Source: Sphingosinicella sp.
GTDB lineage: Bacteria; Pseudomonadota; Alphaproteobacteria; Sphingomonadales; Sphingomonadaceae
Length of the DNA stretch: 64,000 nucleotides
Direction of reading: 5' to 3'
NCBI GenBank assembly: GCA_013816585.1
Contig: JACDEE010000004.1
Location: 102,607 to 166,606, forward strand
In this document: one piece after another, positions 41,881 to 50,470 of the stretch
Layout: each line of letters opens with the position of its first letter
Numbering within the stretch: the stretch's first letter is position 1
Notes under the pieces: model-generated
The model's database searches: none
What the model saw: only the letters and a program-made list of their open reading frames with translations
Told to the model about the DNA's origin: nothing
Program-made: the position numbers and the translations under genes

Positions 41881-44249
41881 TCAGCCAGGCCGATCAGTGG
41901 CAGCGGGAGAAAGCGGCGGGCGATCACCTGCCCTATCTGGCGCAGATCGACGATCATACCTTGCTGCTGCGCGACGGCCGGCTGATGCAAGTCATCGCGC
42001 TCGACGGCCTGCTGTTCGAAACCGCCGATACGACCGAAATCAATTATCGAAAGGCGCTTCGCGACGCGACGATCCAGGCGATCGGATCTTCGCGCTTCGC
42101 TTTGTATCACCACATCGTCCGCCGCCGCGTCGAACCGCGCATGGCGGCGGAATTCCCCGATGCCTTCAGCGCCGAGGTGGATGAAAAATGGCGGCATCGG
42201 CTGGAATCGAAACGGTTGTTTGCGAACCAGCTCTTCCTCTGCCTGGTGCGCCGTCCGCTCCAGGGGCGCGGCGGCGCGGCCGACCGTCTCGCGCGCCTGT
42301 TCGGCATAGCCGGCGAAGATGGCCGGATGGCCGATCTCGCCCGCGAGCGCCGCGAACTGGATGCCGCGCGCGACGCGCTGATGGCCGCGCTCAGCGAATA
42401 TGGCGCGCGATTGCTCGGCACGTATGAAACGAAGGCGGGGACCTGCTCGGAACCGCTGGAATATCTGTCCTCGCTCTACAATCAGGAGATGAGGCCGGTG
42501 CTTTTGCCCGAGGGGGATGTCGGCCATTATCTTCCCTACCGCCGGGTGAGTTTCGGCGCGCGCACGGTCGAACTTGGCGCGACGGGTGACGAGGGTCGAA
42601 CGTTTCTCGGCCTCGTCGCGGTGAAGGACTATCCGGCCCATTCGGCGCCCGGAATGCTCGACGAATTGCTGCGCCTTCCGGTCGAATTATTGGTGACTCA
42701 AAGCTTCGCCTTCGTCGATCGGCAGGCTGCCTCGGGACGCATCAACCTGGCGCTCCGCCGAATGCGGGCGGCGGATGACGAGGCGCTCAGCCTTCGCGAC
42801 GAGCTTTCCGTAGCGCGCGATGATGTCGCGGCGGGCCGCGCCTCTTTCGGCGAACATCATCTGACGATTGCCGTTCGTGGCGACAGCCCCGGCGAGGTCG
42901 ATGATGCCGTGGCGGAGGTGCAGGCCGCCTTGACCGATCTGGGCCTGATCGCGGTGCGCGAGGAAGTGGCTCTGGAACCGGGTTTCTGGGCGCAATTTCC
43001 GGGCAATTTCTCCTACATCCCCAGGCGGGCCCTGGTCGCCAGCCGCAATTTCGCGAGCCTGGCCTCCTTGCACAATTTTCCGCTGGGCCGGGAGGCCGGC
43101 AATCATTGGGGCCAGGCGGTCACCTTGCTCGAAACCAGTGCGGCAGGGCCTTATTATTTCAACTTCCACCATGGCGATCTCGGCAATTTTACTCTGATCG
43201 GCCCCTCCGGATCGGGCAAGACCGTGGTGCTCAATTTCCTGCTTTCCCAGGCTCGGAAATTCGATCCCCGGATCATCTTCTTCGACAAGGATCGCGGCGC
43301 CGAACTCTTCCTGCGCGCGATCGGCGGACGCTATGACGTCCTTCGCGTGGGGGAACCGTCCGGCCTCAATCCGCTGATGCTGGACGACACGCCCGATAAC
43401 CGGCGCTTTCTGATCGACTGGCTTGGCCGGCTGGTGAACGATCCCGGCCAGTCGCTGAACGCCGCCGAGGTCGCGCGCATCAAGGATGCGGTGGACGCCA
43501 ATATGCAGGCACCGCCCGCCTTTCGTCGCCTCCGCCATTTTGCCCAATTGCTTCGCGGCGACGACCGGCCGCGTGCCGGCGATCTCGCCGCCCGGCTCTC
43601 CCCCTGGTGGGGCGAGGGCGAAAGGGCCTGGCTGTTCGACAATGAAGTGGACCGTGTCGATCTGTCGCAGCGCGTGGTCGGGTTCGACATGACCCGCATC
43701 CTCGACGACCCGACAACCCGCACCCCCGCGATGATGTATCTGTTCCACCGCGTCGAACAACGCCTCGACGGGACACCGGCGATCATTGTCGTCGACGAAG
43801 GCTGGAAGGCGCTGGATGACGAAGTATTCACCAGCCGCATCCGCGATTGGGAAAAGACCATTCGCAAGCGCAACGGGATAGTCGGTTTCGCGACGCAAAG
43901 CGCGGAGGATGCCCTGGGTAGCCGGATAGCGTCGGCCATCGTCGAACAGGCCGCGACCCAGATATTCATGGCCAATCCAAAGGCGCAGGCGCGCGATTAT
44001 ATGACTGGGTTCGGTCTCACCCAGCACGAATATGATCTGGTCCGGACCTTGCCCGACCATGCCCACGCCTTCCTGATCAAGCATGGGCAGGAAAGCGTCG
44101 TCGCTCGGCTGGACCTTTCCGGCGACAGGGAATTGCTGACCATCCTTTCGGGGCGCGAACATGTCGTGCGAATGCTGGACGCGATCCGCGCCGAAACCGG
44201 CGACGATCCCGATGACTGGCTCGGGCCCCTGCTGCAGGCCGCCGAATGA
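41853..44249 (+). CDS. virB4: VirB4 ATPase of a type IV secretion system
   Basis: 798 residues from GTG 41853 (GTG 41859 also possible). The frame is open well upstream, but that part is virB3 and pilin in another frame. The CagE/TrbE/VirB N-terminal domain (WQREKAAGDHLPYLAQIDDHTLLLRDG in parts) is followed by a RecA-like ATPase with Walker A GPSGSGKTVV (about residue 450), Walker B IIVVDEGWKAL (about 645) and the FATQSAEDAL motif. It powers pilus assembly and substrate transport at the inner membrane. Overlaps virB6 by 4 nt. Confidence 0.95.
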   Translation: MAVQLLPPVISQADQWQREKAAGDHLPYLAQIDDHTLLLRDGRLMQVIALDGLLFETADTTEINYRKALRDATIQAIGSSRFALYHHIVRRRVEPRMAAEFPDAFSAEVDEKWRHRLESKRLFANQLFLCLVRRPLQGRGGAADRLARLFGIAGEDGRMADLARERRELDAARDALMAALSEYGARLLGTYETKAGTCSEPLEYLSSLYNQEMRPVLLPEGDVGHYLPYRRVSFGARTVELGATGDEGRTFLGLVAVKDYPAHSAPGMLDELLRLPVELLVTQSFAFVDRQAASGRINLALRRMRAADDEALSLRDELSVARDDVAAGRASFGEHHLTIAVRGDSPGEVDDAVAEVQAALTDLGLIAVREEVALEPGFWAQFPGNFSYIPRRALVASRNFASLASLHNFPLGREAGNHWGQAVTLLETSAAGPYYFNFHHGDLGNFTLIGPSGSGKTVVLNFLLSQARKFDPRIIFFDKDRGAELFLRAIGGRYDVLRVGEPSGLNPLMLDDTPDNRRFLIDWLGRLVNDPGQSLNAAEVARIKDAVDANMQAPPAFRRLRHFAQLLRGDDRPRAGDLAARLSPWWGEGERAWLFDNEVDRVDLSQRVVGFDMTRILDDPTTRTPAMMYLFHRVEQRLDGTPAIIVVDEGWKALDDEVFTSRIRDWEKTIRKRNGIVGFATQSAEDALGSRIASAIVEQAATQIFMANPKAQARDYMTGFGLTQHEYDLVRTLPDHAHAFLIKHGQESVVARLDLSGDRELLTILSGREHVVRMLDAIRAETGDDPDDWLGPLLQAAE

Positions 44250-45481
44250 GCCTCGTCTGCTCCGAACCCGATTCCACCGCCGGAGTCGCCGTCCGCCTGT
44301 CGGATTTCCTGGATTGCCAGGCAAGGGCGCTGGGCGAAAACGGCTTCCAGGCGCTGGCCGGCGGCCCGATCGGGATGAGCGTCCTGTCCGGCCTGCTGAC
44401 CATCTTCATCGGTCTGATCGGCTATCGCCTCATCCTGGGCGAGGTTCCGGGTATCCGCCATGGCGTCAACTGGACGATCCGCCTTGGTTTTGTCCTGGCG
44501 CTGGTGACAAGCTGGCCCGCCTTCCAGACGCTCGTCTATCGCGTGATGGCCGACGGACCCGGCGAGATGGCCGCCATTGTCCTTCCGGCGGCGGGCCTTC
44601 CCTCCCAGGGCCTCGATGGCCGGGTGCAGCAGGCCTATGATGCGATGCGGTTCGGCCCGGGTTCGGGGCCGCTCCCGTCCCGGCCCGCCGAAGGGGCCAA
44701 TGGGCAAGGCGAAGCGGCGGCTCCGGCCCTCGCGCAGCCTTCGCAATTCCAGCCGCCCGTTCCGAAGACCGCGAGCCTGTTCGTGCTCGCCACGACGGGA
44801 TCGGCAGCCGCCTTCAGGATCGCCATCGGTTTCCTGCTTGCGATCGGCCCCTTGGCGATCATGGCCTTGTTGTTCGACGCGACCTTGGGATTGTTCGTGG
44901 GATGGGTCCGCGCGCTCGCCGGCATGGCCTTCGCTTCGCTGGGCGCCGCGATCGTGACGGCGACGGGGCTGATATTGGTCGAAGGCGAGCTGGCCCATCT
45001 TCAGGCGCTTCGCGCCGCCGGGACACCGCATCTGGCGGACCCGCAGGGCCTTACGACCATCGTGACCGTGCTTGCCCTGCTCGCCTTCGTGACCGGTCTG
45101 GCCGCGATGCGGATGACCGGCGCCTTGCGGCTTTCATGGCGATCCTCGTCGGCTCAATCCGCCCTGGGGCAGGCGCAGGCATCGGCGGCGCTAACAATCG
45201 TGCCTGCGCTCGCCACAACTCATCAGGCGGCAATGGCGGGGCGGCAGGCAGCAGGACAGGGGAGGGCTGCCGGCGTCGCCGAGTCGCTGGCGGCCTCGGT
45301 GCGGCGGGAACAATTCCATCTGGTGGAAAGCGGCGCGGCCAATAAAGCCGCGCCGCACGCTGCCCGGCCCGCGACGGGCGGCCCCGCAGGCATTTACGGC
45401 AACGGGATCGGGACCAGTGCCCGGCGGTCGCTGGGCAGGCGGACGAGATCGGCCGCGCGAAGAGACAGAGGCGGAAAATGA
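44246..45481 (+). CDS. virB6: VirB6/TrbL-like polytopic membrane protein
   Basis: 411 residues. Five to six hydrophobic segments (GMSVLSGLLTIFIGLIGYRLI, IRLGFVLALVTSW, ASLFVLATTG, IGFLLAIGPLAIMALLF, MAFASLGAAIVTATGLILV, TIVTVLALLAFVTGLAA) around a Pro/Ala/Gln-rich loop. C-terminal 100 residues are Ala/Gln/Arg-rich. The position between VirB4 and VirB8 and the TrbL/VirB6 wording (LFDATLGLFVGWVRA) fix the assignment. Overlaps virB8 by 4 nt. Confidence 0.9.
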   Translation: MSLVCSEPDSTAGVAVRLSDFLDCQARALGENGFQALAGGPIGMSVLSGLLTIFIGLIGYRLILGEVPGIRHGVNWTIRLGFVLALVTSWPAFQTLVYRVMADGPGEMAAIVLPAAGLPSQGLDGRVQQAYDAMRFGPGSGPLPSRPAEGANGQGEAAAPALAQPSQFQPPVPKTASLFVLATTGSAAAFRIAIGFLLAIGPLAIMALLFDATLGLFVGWVRALAGMAFASLGAAIVTATGLILVEGELAHLQALRAAGTPHLADPQGLTTIVTVLALLAFVTGLAAMRMTGALRLSWRSSSAQSALGQAQASAALTIVPALATTHQAAMAGRQAAGQGRAAGVAESLAASVRREQFHLVESGAANKAAPHAARPATGGPAGIYGNGIGTSARRSLGRRTRSAARRDRGGK

Positions 45482-46200
45482 GCAAGATGGAATATTTTCG
45501 CCGGGCGGAAAGCTGGGCGGAGGACAATCGGGAAGGCCTGGCCCGTTCGCGCCGCATCGCCTGGATCGTCGCGGGCGCGGCAGTTGCCGTCGCCTTGCTG
45601 GAGGCTTTGGCCCTCGCCATGCTGGCGCCGCTCAAGACCGTGCAGCCGATCACCTTGCTCGTCGATCGGCAGACCGGCCATGTCCAGGCGATCGACCCTG
45701 TAAGTCCGCGCCGCGTCGTTGCGGACGAGGCGCTGACTCAATCCTTTCTTGCCCAATATATCTCGGCCCGGGAGGGCTTCGACCGCGCGACCGTTTCGGC
45801 CGACTACCGCCGCGTCGCCTTGTGGTCGGCCGGGCGTGCGCGGTCCGCCTATCTCGCGCAGATGCCCGCCGCCAATCCGGCGAGCCCGCTCAATCTCTAT
45901 CCAGCAGGCACGATCGTCGGCGTGCGGGTGAAAAGCGTGTCGCATCTAAGCAAAGGCACGGCGCTCGTCCGCTTCGACACCTTTCGCCAGGATCTGGCCG
46001 GACGCGCCGATGTGGGCCAGCCCTGGATTTCGGTCGTCCGCTATCGCTACGTCGACGCGCCGATGCAGATGCAGGATCGGCTCGTCAATCCGCTGGGTTT
46101 CCAGGTGATCGGCTACCGGCGCAATGCCGAGGCGCCGCCGCCGGCTGTGGCGGACCCAGCCATGGTCCCGCCGCCCGTCTCAACGCGCACGGTGGGTTGA
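45478..46200 (+). CDS. virB8: VirB8-like bitopic protein
   Basis: 240 residues. One membrane helix (AWIVAGAAVAVALLEALALAML, about 22-43) and a periplasmic NTF2-like domain (LTQSFLAQYISAREGFDRAT, VRVKSVSHLSKGTALVRFDT, ISVVRYRYVDAPM, NPLGFQVIGYRR). VirB8 is the assembly scaffold in the inner membrane. Ends in a Pro-rich tail. Confidence 0.93.
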   Translation: MSKMEYFRRAESWAEDNREGLARSRRIAWIVAGAAVAVALLEALALAMLAPLKTVQPITLLVDRQTGHVQAIDPVSPRRVVADEALTQSFLAQYISAREGFDRATVSADYRRVALWSAGRARSAYLAQMPAANPASPLNLYPAGTIVGVRVKSVSHLSKGTALVRFDTFRQDLAGRADVGQPWISVVRYRYVDAPMQMQDRLVNPLGFQVIGYRRNAEAPPPAVADPAMVPPPVSTRTVG

Positions 46201-46201
46201 A

Positions 46202-46861
46202 ATGCCCTTGTTCATCCTCGCCGCTTTCGCCTTGCTCGGTCAGGAGGCACCGGACGCGCCGCAGGATCAGCGAGTCCGCCGGGTGCCCTACGACGCCGGC
46301 CAGGTCGTCAATCTGGACGTGAGGCAGGGCTATGCCGCCTTGGTCGAACTGGCTCCGGACGAAGCCGTCCAGAATGTCGTCGTCGGCAACAGCGTCGGCT
46401 GGCAGATTACGCCGAGCAGCGGTGCCGACCGTATCGTCGTGAAGCCCACCGCCGAGGCGACGGTCACCAACATGATTGTGGTCACCGATGTGCGACGCTA
46501 CGTTTTTCTACTCGATCCCCATGGCGGAAGCGCCGAGGGAGTTTTCGTGCTGAGGTTCGACTATTCGGACCCAATCTCGTCCGACTGGGATTCGCGCCCT
46601 CCCGCAACCTATAAATTCGGCGGCACGAAAAGCTTGTTTCCCCGGGCTATGCGTGACGACGGCAGGCGGACGATCATCACCTGGAACGATCAGGTGGAAC
46701 TGCCGGCGATATTCGCCGTGGCGAAGGGCGGCAAGGAAGCCATCGTCAACGGGCGGATGGTCGGAAGCAATCTCGTCATCGACGGGATTTCGCCCAGATA
46801 TATATTCCGGCTCGGCAAGGCGAAGGCCCTGGCGAGCCGGAAGGTCAGCGGGTCGCGATGA
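46202..46861 (+). CDS. virB9: VirB9-like outer-membrane complex protein
   Basis: 219 residues from ATG 46202, 1 nt after the virB8 stop. Short signal-like start (LFILAAFALLGQEAP), then the N-terminal domain (RRVPYDAGQVVNLDVRQGYA) and the C-terminal CagX-type beta domain (PATYKFGGTKSLFPRAMRDD, LPAIFAVAKGGKEAIVNGR, YIFRLGKAKALASRKV). Forms the core complex with VirB10; no VirB7 lipoprotein is visible next to it. Confidence 0.93.
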   Translation: MPLFILAAFALLGQEAPDAPQDQRVRRVPYDAGQVVNLDVRQGYAALVELAPDEAVQNVVVGNSVGWQITPSSGADRIVVKPTAEATVTNMIVVTDVRRYVFLLDPHGGSAEGVFVLRFDYSDPISSDWDSRPPATYKFGGTKSLFPRAMRDDGRRTIITWNDQVELPAIFAVAKGGKEAIVNGRMVGSNLVIDGISPRYIFRLGKAKALASRKVSGSR

Positions 46862-48012
46862 ACCTCGAGGCGCTGTCGCGGCGAGGCGCGTCGCCAATGG
46901 CCGACGCGGAAGATCCGGCGCCGATTGTGGCGATGCCGAATTCCGGGATATCGGGAAAGGCGATCGCCATTGTGGCGTTCATCGCGGCCTTGCTCCTGTT
47001 TCTATTGCTCGACGGCCGGCGCGCGCCGGGAACGGCTCAGGATGGAATAGCTGAACAGGTATCGCCCGGGGCCTTTGCCCCTCCGCCGCCGCTGGCGATC
47101 CCGGCGCCTATCCTGGCTTCGCCGCTTATTCCCTCGGCCTACCGCCTGTCCAACATACCGATCAGGTTGCGGGCGGTGCCCGCCGTGCGGCAGCAACCGA
47201 CGATCCCTGCCACCGCGCCCCCGAGCGCTCCTTATTACCCTTCCGCCTACGTCGCCGAGCCGACGATGCAGGCGACCGATGGGGTTCCGGCCGCGCGCGG
47301 ACTGACCGAGCCGGCGCTCCTGTTCGACTCCGGTGCCATTGCGGGCGGGCCTGCAAACCCAAGCAGCGCGGCCGAGCCGAAAAACGGCGCGTCGGAAGGT
47401 GCTGCAACGTCCGCGCCCCGCTCGCAGCCGGCTGCCCGCCCCGGCAGGATTGAAAATCCCAGCCATGTCGTTCCGGTCGGGACGCTCATCCGGGCAGTGC
47501 TCGAAACGCCGATCGATACTTCGCGGCCGGGATTCGCACGCGCTATCGTGTCGAAGGGCGCGCGCGGCTTTGATGGAAGCCGGATATTGATACCGCGCGG
47601 ATCGCGCCTGATCGGCGAATATGGTGCCGAAGTGGTGACCGGACAAAGCAAGGTTCTGGTGAACTGGACGCAATTGATCCTGCCCGATGGGTCCATGATC
47701 AAGCTGGATTCGCCTGCTGCCGACGCGATGGGCGCCGCCGGAATTCGGGGCAGGGTGAATGGTTTCTTCTTCCAGCGTTTCTTCAACGCTGTTCTGCAAA
47801 CCGCATTAACGGCGGGCGCCGGGCTTGCGGCAGGATCGGTGGATGCACCGGTAATCATCGGCCTCCCCGGTTCCGCCGTCGCCAGCGCCGCGGGGCAAGG
47901 GGGTGGCCTGCTGGGCCAGGCGCCCCGGCCTCGGATCAAGGTCAGGCAGGGGGCTGCGTTCAATATATTCGTGGCTCGTAATCTCGACTTTTCCGAAAAC
48001 CCTTCGTGGTAA
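46858..48012 (+). CDS. virB10: VirB10-like core-complex protein
   Basis: 384 residues. One inner-membrane helix (IAIVAFIAALLLFLLL, about 40-55), a Pro/Ala-rich periplasmic linker, and the TrbI/VirB10 C-terminal barrel (VPVGTLIRAVLETPIDTSRP, SRLIGEYGAEVVTGQSKVL, GAAFNIFVARNLDFS). It spans both membranes and couples ATPase energy to the outer channel. Stop overlaps the upstream GTG option of virB11. Confidence 0.94.
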   Translation: MNLEALSRRGASPMADAEDPAPIVAMPNSGISGKAIAIVAFIAALLLFLLLDGRRAPGTAQDGIAEQVSPGAFAPPPPLAIPAPILASPLIPSAYRLSNIPIRLRAVPAVRQQPTIPATAPPSAPYYPSAYVAEPTMQATDGVPAARGLTEPALLFDSGAIAGGPANPSSAAEPKNGASEGAATSAPRSQPAARPGRIENPSHVVPVGTLIRAVLETPIDTSRPGFARAIVSKGARGFDGSRILIPRGSRLIGEYGAEVVTGQSKVLVNWTQLILPDGSMIKLDSPAADAMGAAGIRGRVNGFFFQRFFNAVLQTALTAGAGLAAGSVDAPVIIGLPGSAVASAAGQGGGLLGQAPRPRIKVRQGAAFNIFVARNLDFSENPSW

Positions 48013-48020
48013 TCGGTGGG

Positions 48021-49064
48021 ATGATCCACGAACCGACCGCCTATCTCGAAATCTATCTTGGTCCCTTCCTGCCTTCGCTGCAGCGTCCCGACGTATCCGA
48101 TATCTACGTCAACCGGCCCGGCGAGATCTGGATCGAGACATTGGGCGGCGCCATCGAACGGCTTGAGGCACCAGACGCTACCGAGGCGCAATTGTGGCGG
48201 CTCGCCCGGCAGATCGCGAATATCACCCATCAGGGGATCAACCGGGAACATCCCTTACTGGCGGCGAGGTTGCCTGACGGCGCGCGCGTCCAAATTGTAG
48301 CGCCGCCCGCTACGCGAGGGCCAATGGCCATCGCCATCCGCAAGCATGTGTCAGCCAATCTGAGCCTCGCGGATTACGATGAAAAGGGCGCTTTTGCGAA
48401 TTTGCGAGCAGAGGCCGATGAGTTTCGCGAAGCCGAACTAAGGCAATTGTACAAATCTGCAGACTGGTCCCTCTTTCTCGCCGCTGCCGTCCGCGCCCGA
48501 AAGACCATCGTCGTTGCCGGCGGCACTTCGACCGGAAAGACGACCTTCCTCAATGCCCTGCTGCGGGAGATCGATCCGGCGGAGCGACTGATACTGATCG
48601 AGGATACGCCCGAACTGGTGTTGCGTCACGAAAATGCCATCGGGCTGGTCGCGGTTCGTGGTGTCTTGGGGGAAGCCAGCGTCACACCCGACGACCTTCT
48701 GCTCGCATCGCTTCGGCTGCGGCCCGACCGGATCATCCTGGGAGAACTCCGGGGCGCCGAAGCCTTCACCTTCCTTCGCGCCATCAACGTCGGTCATCCG
48801 GGTTCGCTGACCAGCATACATGCGGACAGCCCGGCACGCGCAGTCGAGCAATTGACGTTGATGGCGCTCCAGTCGGGGGCCCAGCTTCGCCGCGATGATA
48901 TCGCCAGGCATGTGGAAAGCGCTGTCGACATATTCGTGCAGCTGGAACGCTGCGACGGAAAGCGCCGGGTTTCCGAAGTTCAATGGAAAGCTGCGGAACG
49001 GGTCGGATCGGGGAGCAATCGTCAGAAGCTTGTGCCTGGCGAGGATTCGACTTCGAATGAATAA
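48021..49064 (+). CDS. virB11: VirB11-type traffic ATPase
   Basis: 347 residues from ATG 48021 (GTG 48006 is an alternative). N-terminal domain (DVSDIYVNRPGEIWIETLGG) and RecA-like domain with Walker A GGTSTGKTTFLNALL (about 165), Asp/His boxes (LILIEDTPEL, LRLRPDRIILGELRGAEA) and AINVGHPGSLTSIHADS. Hexameric ATPase at the base of the system, switching pilus assembly to substrate transport. Last gene of the cluster; no virD4 follows. Confidence 0.95.
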   Translation: MIHEPTAYLEIYLGPFLPSLQRPDVSDIYVNRPGEIWIETLGGAIERLEAPDATEAQLWRLARQIANITHQGINREHPLLAARLPDGARVQIVAPPATRGPMAIAIRKHVSANLSLADYDEKGAFANLRAEADEFREAELRQLYKSADWSLFLAAAVRARKTIVVAGGTSTGKTTFLNALLREIDPAERLILIEDTPELVLRHENAIGLVAVRGVLGEASVTPDDLLLASLRLRPDRIILGELRGAEAFTFLRAINVGHPGSLTSIHADSPARAVEQLTLMALQSGAQLRRDDIARHVESAVDIFVQLERCDGKRRVSEVQWKAAERVGSGSNRQKLVPGEDSTSNE

Positions 49065-49082
49065 TGGGACGACAGGGCGTAG

Positions 49083-49421
49083 TTACACCGCCTGCTTTCG
49101 ATGATGTGCTGTCCCCGTTCCCGTTCCCGTCCCGTTTCCCGGACATATGATCGTGCGCTCGATGTTGCCGATTCCGATCATCGCTTCCACCTCGGCATTG
49201 ACCTGCAGCGGAAGCAATTTGGTATAGATGGTCGACCAGAAAATCTGCTCGTTCTTCTTGTCCTCTTTTATCCATGCTGCCAGCCGCTCAATTCCGCCCA
49301 CTCGATCCGCCGCCTGCGCAATCACATGTTTGGCGATGGACGTGGTCTTGTTGGTCGTTCCCTTGGGCCTACCCTTGCGGACGGCCCCCATTTCTCCACG
49401 GGAAATCGCTGTGGACATCAT
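49083..49421 (-). CDS. Small phage-type protein, terminase-small-subunit-like
   Basis: 112 residues from ATG 49421, chosen for GGAGAG directly upstream (frame open to 49700). GRPKGTTNKTTSIAKHVIAQAADRVGG and WIKEDKKNEQIFWSTIYTKLL match small proteins encoded before terminases in phages, with a basic DNA-binding-like start. No other phage gene is adjacent, so it is an isolated cargo or remnant gene. The C-terminus (GNGTGTGTGTAHH) is coded by imperfect GGGAAC-type hexamers and looks like a slippage extension. Confidence 0.6.
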   Translation of the reverse strand: MMSTAISRGEMGAVRKGRPKGTTNKTTSIAKHVIAQAADRVGGIERLAAWIKEDKKNEQIFWSTIYTKLLPLQVNAEVEAMIGIGNIERTIICPGNGTGTGTGTAHHRKQAV

Positions 49422-49851
49422 GCTCTCCTTTTTTTCTCGTTGAGATGCCGAACGGTCTTCGGTCTTGGACATACCGCCGCCATTGGGCGTCGGATGCCGG
49501 GCCCTGGCGCGTGCTACTTCATGGTCGCCGAATGCAAAGGGCCAGCTGGGGCCGCAGGATAGACCCGCAATTTCAAGCGATCGCATATTAGCAGAATGCG
49601 GAACAATGGCAAGAACAAAAAGTGAACATAATTCCAGCAGGTGAAGATCGGGCGTGGCAAAGCGGGAATTAAATGGCGGCACTCCACTCGGGGCGCGCAT
49701 TATATTCGCCTATTTTAATCCGCGTCTCTTGGACCGGAAGAAGCGTCGCGACGCTACGCCACGCGAAAGGTTCCGCGACGCCGTGTGGCGATCATGGCTG
49801 CCTGCCTGCCTGCCAAAGGCCCCTGAACGGGCTCGGTTCCTTGAGTTGAAA
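49422..49851. other. Gene-free stretch before tRNA-Pro
   Basis: Apart from the promoter region of the small phage-type gene I see no supported feature. Open frames on both strands are short and composition-driven. Being on the 3' side of tRNA-Pro it is where an island boundary could lie, but I found no repeat of the tRNA end. Confidence 0.4.
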
Positions 49852-49928
<77 letters not shown>

Positions 49929-50135
49929 ACCGGGGACTCCGTGCTTGACGAAGTCCAGAGCGGGGCACTTAGTGCCGAGGCCAAATGAAGGCAAGGGGTT
50001 GCGAGCGCGCTCGAGGCGCCTGTGGGCCGCTCCCGGGCTGCCCGCCTATTGCTTGCCTAACGGGCCATCCCCATGATAGTCGCGCGGCCTTCCGTAAAGG
50101 GCCCATCGGGCTGCCCCACATCAGGTATATTCATA

Positions 50136-50468
50136 ATGTTTGCATCACCCGCTTTTGCATCGGCCGGCGCCGCACCAGATGGAGCCACCAGCTTCCTGGT
50201 CCAGATGGGCCCGCTTATCCTCATCTTCGTCATTTTCTATTTCCTGCTCATCCGCCCGCAGCAAAGGCGCATGAAGCAGCATCGCAACATGATCGGCGCG
50301 GTGAAGAAGAATGACGTTGCAGTCACCGGCGGCGGTCTGATCGGCAAGGTGGTCAAGGTCGACGATAATGAGGTCGAGCTGGAAATCGCCCAGGGCGTCC
50401 GCATCAAGGCCATCAAAAGCTTGCTGAGCGACGTCAGGCCGCACGGCACCAAGCCGGCGAACGACTGA
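50136..50468 (+). CDS. yajC: Preprotein translocase subunit YajC
   Basis: 110 residues from ATG 50136. One membrane helix (MGPLILIFVIFYFLLIRPQQRR) followed by the YajC domain (KKNDVAVTGGGLIGKVVKVDD). Accessory to SecDF in protein export. Two nt before secD in the standard yajC-secD-secF order. Confidence 0.95.
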   Translation: MFASPAFASAGAAPDGATSFLVQMGPLILIFVIFYFLLIRPQQRRMKQHRNMIGAVKKNDVAVTGGGLIGKVVKVDDNEVELEIAQGVRIKAIKSLLSDVRPHGTKPAND

Positions 50469-50470
50469 TC

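Noticed and set aside
42687..44324. Minus-strand open frame of 545 codons
   Set aside because: Antisense to virB4, whose ATPase motifs are complete; the antisense product has no recognisable domain.
31089..49064. Whole region as a prophage
   Set aside because: Tail-fibre-like sequences occur, but no capsid, portal, terminase large subunit, tape measure or lysis gene is present, and the array proteins carry Sec signal peptides.
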